From an uncultured Rothia sp. (GTDB lineage: Bacteria; Actinomycetota; Actinomycetes; Actinomycetales; Micrococcaceae), in contig CALGXU010000317.1 in the NCBI GenBank assembly GCA_937935205.1, positions 1-8,759 on the forward strand: a DNA stretch of 8,759 nucleotides, given 5' to 3'. A program made the position numbers and the translations under genes. The notes below the pieces were generated by a model that did no database searches, was not told the DNA's origin, and worked only from the letters and a program-made list of their open reading frames with translations. Of this stretch, positions 6,254-8,759 are shown piece after piece (the first letter of the stretch is position 1; each line of letters begins with the position of its first letter).

Positions 6254-6289
6254 AGGTCGCCCTGACCTTAAGGTATATTTTCCTACCTT
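6254..6289. promoter_or_regulatory. Two adjacent inverted repeats, candidate operator of lutABC
   Basis: AGGTC-N5-GACCT (6254-6268) is followed immediately by AAGGTA-N8-TACCTT (6270-6289). The pair lies about 300 bases upstream of lutA, in the AT-rich block where the lutA promoter should be. The first shares GGTC/GACC half-sites with the lldP operators but has a 5-base instead of a 1-base centre, so it is not the same site. Confidence 0.35.
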
Positions 6290-6450
6290 CCGGTACATAT
6301 GACCTCATCTAGTTTTTACCCTCACCCCATCCCCTACACCTCTTTATCTATTGAACGTTTATCAAACACACATCTTCAGTTGATAAATCCCCTGGAAATA
6401 AGCCTTTCTGAAGCATTAATGATTGTTTTGTGGGGTGACTCCTCTTTAAC

Positions 6451-6474
6451 GCAACATTCTTTTCAAGAATGTGC
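6451..6474. repeat. Perfect inverted repeat ACATTCTT-TTC-AAGAATGT
   Basis: An 8+8-base perfect inverted repeat with a 3-base centre (6454-6472), extendable by GC/GC at 6451-6452 and 6473-6474 across one bulged A. It sits mid-way between lutA and lldP. It could be an operator for an unknown dimeric regulator or a small hairpin; there is no T-run to make it a terminator. Confidence 0.45.
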
Positions 6475-6701
6475 TCGCAGCTGAAGGTTCCCCAACGGAT
6501 AAACCGGCTACTCATACACCCGATTCTTTACGCCTTCAGAAATATTCGAGTTTCAGAAGCTGGCATTAACTATCAGAGTCGCAATATTTCGGTAAATTCA
6601 CGGGGCACAAACCTCCCAAACACCCCTTAGATGCGAGAATGAGTCAGGTCACTTTTGGTGAAACGCCGCACTATCCGGTACTCTTCTAAACATGCGATCA
6701 A

Positions 6702-6712
6702 TGGTCTGACCA
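6702..6712. promoter_or_regulatory. GntR (FadR-subfamily) type operator 1, TGGTCTGACCA
   Basis: A perfect 11-base palindrome within ATGGTCTGACCACA. This is the operator style of FadR-subfamily GntR regulators; LldR of Corynebacterium recognises a T-G-GT-N3-AC-A type site. It lies 19 bases before the -35 element of the candidate lldP promoter. A lactate-responsive repressor is the likely binder; its gene is not in the window. Confidence 0.75.
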
Positions 6713-6731
6713 CATCCCCGCATGGGAAACA

Positions 6732-6759
6732 ATGACCCGTTCCCCGGCGGGATTATCTA
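6732..6759 (+). promoter_or_regulatory. Candidate lldP promoter
   Basis: ATGACC (6732-6737) as -35 and TATCTA (6754-6759) as -10 are separated by 16 bases. The predicted start would fall near 6766-6768, inside operator 2, leaving a leader of about 38 bases before GTG 6805. The placement between the twin operators supports it. Confidence 0.5.
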
Positions 6760-6770
6760 TGGTCTGACCA
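6760..6770. promoter_or_regulatory. GntR (FadR-subfamily) type operator 2, TGGTCTGACCA
   Basis: A second copy of the same palindrome, with the same 14-base surroundings ATGGTCTGACCACA (6759-6772), centred 58 bases after operator 1. It directly follows the candidate -10 element, so bound protein would block transcription start. The 58-base spacing (about 5.5 helical turns) puts the two sites on roughly opposite faces if no bending occurs. Confidence 0.78.
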
Positions 6771-6804
6771 CACACAAGACACACCCTGAACCAAAGGAGT
6801 TCCA

Positions 6805-8478
6805 GTGGAAACTTATACCGCTGTAACCAATGCAGTGGGAGGTAGCCTCGGCCTCAGCGCACTCGTGGCAACCATTCCCCTCCTCACCTTCTTTGTGATG
6901 CTACTGGGCGTTAAGGCACGCGCTCACTGGTCCGCACTCGTGGCACTGGCAGCATCTATCCTCGTAGCAGTCCTGGGCTTCCACATGCCCGCTGACCTCG
7001 CCGGTCTGAGCGCCATCCGCGGTGCCATCTACGGTCTGGTCATCTGCTGGGTTATCCTCGGTGCAATCTGGTTCTACCAGCTCACCGTCCTCTCCGGCCG
7101 CTTTGAAGATCTGCGCCGCGTCTTCGACCGCCTCGGCGGCGGCGACCTGCGCATCCAGGCTATCCTCATCGCATTCTGCTTCGGCGGTCTGCTCGAGGCA
7201 CTGGCTGGCTTCGGCGCTCCCGTTGCAATTACCGCAACCATGATTCTCGCCCTGGGCGTTAAGCCCCTGAAGGCTGCTATCACCGTTCTGCTCGCTAACA
7301 CCGCTCCCGTGGCATTCGGCGCAGTTGCTGTCCCGATTACCACCGCAGGTGACGTCGGCGGCAAGGACGCACACGTTATCGCAACCATCGTTGGTCACCA
7401 GGCTCCGTTCCTGGCAATGCTCGTTCCCCTCATCCTGCTGGTCATCCTCGACGGCATGAAGGGCCTGAAGGACGCTTGGCTGCCCGCACTGATCATCGGT
7501 GTTTCCTTCGCAATCGCACAGTGGGTCACCGCTGCTACCCCCGCATTCAACCTGACCGACGTTGTTGCTTGCATCGTCTCCATGGGTGTTGCTGTGATCT
7601 TCCTGCAGTTCTGGAAGCCCCGCGGCGTAGAGGGCGTTCGTGAGCGCTACGGCCTGCCCGCACAGGCTGAAGAGAAGGAAGCTCTGCCCGCCGTTCGCGT
7701 CTGGATGGCACTGCTGCCCTACGTCATCGTTGTCGCAATCTTCGGTGTTGCTAACCTGCACGCTGGCCTGAAGGCATGGCTGAAGGGCTTCGTCATCAAG
7801 ATTGACATCCAGGCTCTGAGCTCCCGCCTCGTCACCGCTGACGGCAAGCCCGTCAAGGACGCAGTCTACAACTTCGCGTGGATGTCCAACCCCGGCACCC
7901 TGCTGATCATCTCCGGCCTGGTTGTTGCTGTCGTCTACTTCTTCTTCAACGAGAAGGGCCGCTACGCCTTCAAGTTCCCGGCGATCTTCACCGAGTTCGG
8001 TTCCGTTGTCTACCGCATGCGCTGGTCCATCCTGACCATTGCTTCGGTTCTGGCACTGGCATACGTCATGAACTTCTCCGGTCAGACCATTGCTATGGGT
8101 ACCTTCCTGGCAGGCCTGGGCACCGTCTACGCATTCCTCGCACCGGCCCTGGGCTGGATCGGTACCGCTGTGACCGGTTCGGACACCAGCGCGAACGCAC
8201 TGTTCTCCAAGCTGCAGGTGTCTGCTGCTGAGAACCTGCAGCACGCAGGTATCCACGGCGCGACCCCCGAGCTCATGCTGGCTGCTAACACCACCGGTGG
8301 TGTGGTCGGTAAGATGATCTCCCCGCAGTCGCTGGCTATTGCTGCTACCTCCGTGGACATGGAGGGCAAGGAATCCGACATCCTCAAGGCTGTCCTCCCC
8401 TGGTCCTTCGGTATGCTCGTGGTCGTCTGCGTCCTGGTCTTCCTGCAGACCAACGTTCTGTCCTTCCTGGTTCCCTAA
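6805..8478 (+). CDS. lldP: L-lactate permease
   Basis: A 557-residue multi-pass inner-membrane protein of the LctP/LldP family, close to the 551 residues of E. coli LldP, importing lactate with protons. About 12-14 hydrophobic helices are visible, starting near residue 17. Family motifs include 'LLEALAGFGAPVAITATMIL' (129-148), 'LLANTAPVAFGAVAVP' (162-177), 'MNFSGQTIAMGTFLAG' (422-437), 'GWIGTAVTGSDTSANALFSK' (450-469) and 'NTTGGVVGKMISPQSLAIA' (495-513). The start is GTG, preceded by AAAGGAG (6793-6799) with a 5-base gap. Codons are strongly biased to GGC, CTG/CTC, ATC and AAG, a sign of high expression. It is divergent from lutABC and preceded by two operators, so import and oxidation are probably co-regulated. 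Glycolate transport is a possible second activity. Confidence 0.95.
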   Translation: METYTAVTNAVGGSLGLSALVATIPLLTFFVMLLGVKARAHWSALVALAASILVAVLGFHMPADLAGLSAIRGAIYGLVICWVILGAIWFYQLTVLSGRFEDLRRVFDRLGGGDLRIQAILIAFCFGGLLEALAGFGAPVAITATMILALGVKPLKAAITVLLANTAPVAFGAVAVPITTAGDVGGKDAHVIATIVGHQAPFLAMLVPLILLVILDGMKGLKDAWLPALIIGVSFAIAQWVTAATPAFNLTDVVACIVSMGVAVIFLQFWKPRGVEGVRERYGLPAQAEEKEALPAVRVWMALLPYVIVVAIFGVANLHAGLKAWLKGFVIKIDIQALSSRLVTADGKPVKDAVYNFAWMSNPGTLLIISGLVVAVVYFFFNEKGRYAFKFPAIFTEFGSVVYRMRWSILTIASVLALAYVMNFSGQTIAMGTFLAGLGTVYAFLAPALGWIGTAVTGSDTSANALFSKLQVSAAENLQHAGIHGATPELMLAANTTGGVVGKMISPQSLAIAATSVDMEGKESDILKAVLPWSFGMLVVVCVLVFLQTNVLSFLVP

Positions 8479-8503
8479 TCTGAGGCTCACCCCTTAGAGA
8501 GTT

Positions 8504-8523
8504 CTTGAGGTGAAAACCTCGAG
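8504..8523 (+). repeat. GNRA-capped hairpin after lldP
   Basis: CTTGAGGT (8504-8511) pairs with ACCTCGAG (8516-8523), with one G-U pair, around a GAAA tetraloop. It lies 26 bases after the lldP stop and before the terminator. There is no U-run, so it is more likely a 3'-UTR stability element than a terminator. Confidence 0.5.
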
Positions 8524-8563
8524 GACCATAGGACATTCGCCCCGGTATTTTCCGGTGGCCACG

Positions 8564-8604
8564 GCGGGGCGGCGAACCTTCTCGGTTCCGCCGCCCCGCT
8601 TTTT
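8564..8604 (+). terminator. Intrinsic terminator of lldP
   Basis: GCGGGGCGGCG (8564-8574) pairs over 11 bp with CGCCGCCCCGC (8589-8599). AACC/GGTT continues inside with one bulged C and a 5-base loop, and five Ts follow (8600-8604). Confidence 0.94.
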
Positions 8605-8639
8605 ATGCCCTGACCACTCAACGAATAGCCCGGAATATC

Positions 8640-8655
8640 TTTGAGCTAGCTCAAA
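8640..8655. promoter_or_regulatory. Perfect 16-base palindrome TTTGAGCTAGCTCAAA, candidate operator
   Basis: The sequence equals its own reverse complement over 16 bases. TTGAGC (8641-8646) could also serve as a -35 with TATTTC (8663-8668) as -10, 16 bases apart, so a bound regulator would cover the promoter. The TTGAG-N4-CTCAA layout recalls Crp/Fnr-family sites (TTGAT-N4-ATCAA) but the half-site differs, so the family is open. Confidence 0.5.
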
Positions 8656-8671
8656 CACAGGGTATTTCTTT

Positions 8672-8693
8672 TCGTTATCAGCCTCGTTATCAG
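8672..8693 (+). repeat. Tandem 10-base direct repeat TCGTTATCAG
   Basis: TCGTTATCAG occurs at 8672-8681 and again at 8684-8693, a 12-base period. The second copy runs into the ribosome binding site AGGAGAG (8692-8698) of the small ORF that follows. It may be a tandem binding site for a regulator or an RNA-binding site. Confidence 0.4.
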
Positions 8694-8701
8694 GAGAGAC
8701 T

Positions 8702-8752
8702 ATGCCTCGTTCTCTTCAAGTTCTTTTTTTACCTGACTTATGCGTTCCCTGA
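8702..8752 (+). CDS. Sixteen-codon candidate leader peptide (MPRSLQVLFLPDLCVP)
   Basis: ATG 8702-8704 is preceded by AGGAGAG (8692-8698) at 3 bases, and the frame ends at TGA 8750-8752. The next gene lies outside the window, so this may be a leader peptide ahead of it. Two of its leucines use TTA (8729-8731, 8738-8740), a rare codon in GC-rich actinobacteria, next to a run of seven Ts. It could instead be the broken start of a larger gene, or no gene at all; an out-of-frame ATG at 8740 has no binding site. Confidence 0.3.
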   Translation: MPRSLQVLFLPDLCVP

Positions 8753-8759
8753 TTTGCCG

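Larger units (their letters stand above)
5961..6804. other. Divergent lutA-lldP control region with no gene
   Basis: This 844-base gap carries no credible coding frame. Bases 5961-6165 are GC-rich lutA leader with the hairpins listed separately. Bases 6170-6480 are clearly more AT-rich and hold several inverted repeats: ATTTAACA 6186-6193 with TGTTAAAT 6238-6245, AGGTC 6254-6258 with GACCT 6264-6268, and AAGGTA 6270-6275 with TACCTT 6284-6289. Bases 6480-6690 hold an 8-base inverted repeat (GAAATATT 6539-6546 with AATATTTC 6583-6590) and a short direct repeat TTCAGAA (6535 and 6552). Bases 6700-6804 are the lldP promoter with its twin operators. No sharp lutA promoter stood out; it probably lies within 6170-6300. 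Confidence 0.6.

Noticed and set aside
6299..6484. 61-codon plus-strand frame in the lutA-lldP gap
   Set aside because: No binding site precedes it, it spans the 6451-6474 palindrome, and codon use differs from every real gene here.
6901..8490. 529-codon open frame on the minus strand opposite lldP
   Set aside because: It is the shadow of a highly biased permease gene. The translation is an unusual Asp/Gln/Cys-rich string with no domain.

Overview
The window looks like a chromosomal segment of a moderately GC-rich actinobacterium. Gene content, codon use and intergenic style fit the Micrococcaceae, and a Rothia-like oral or airway commensal is my best guess. That guess rests on recognising the sequence style and was not tested by any search.

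Layout: (1) 2-466, + strand: the 3' end of a cation:proton antiporter, followed by a strong intrinsic terminator. (2) 467-1072: a long leader region holding a possible small transcript, a candidate promoter, a three-way-junction RNA fold, an 8-codon upstream ORF with an ideal Shine-Dalgarno, and a hairpin that buries the ribosome binding site of the next gene. (3) 1073-2632, + strand: a membrane protein joining a five-helix cytochrome b561-type module to a C-terminal MsrP/sulfite-oxidase-type molybdopterin domain. (4) 2633-2876: a convergent intergenic region with two strong terminators and a third hairpin. (5) 2877-5960, - strand: the lactate-oxidation operon lutA-lutB-lutC, tightly coupled. 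(6) 5961-6804: an 844-base divergent control region with a hairpin-rich lutA leader, several inverted repeats and two identical TGGTCTGACCA palindromes around the lldP promoter. (7) 6805-8478, + strand: lldP, an L-lactate permease, then a GNRA hairpin and a terminator. (8) 8605-8759: the control region of the next locus, with a perfect 16-base palindrome, a 10-base direct repeat and a 16-codon candidate leader peptide.

How it works together: LldP imports lactate. LutABC, an iron-sulfur complex, oxidises it to pyruvate and passes electrons on, probably to the respiratory quinone pool. The paired palindromes before lldP match the operator style of FadR-subfamily GntR repressors such as LldR/LutR, so lactate-responsive repression is likely, but no regulator gene lies in the window. 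The b561-molybdopterin protein is a separate redox enzyme pointing toward the lut operon. Its substrate cannot be read from the sequence.

The most interesting parts are the structured leader with its tiny ORF before the molybdoenzyme, the predicted cytoplasmic placement of that enzyme's molybdenum domain, and the uncharacterised control sites at 6186-6290, 6451-6474 and 8640-8693. No tRNA, rRNA, CRISPR array, insertion sequence or phage gene was seen.
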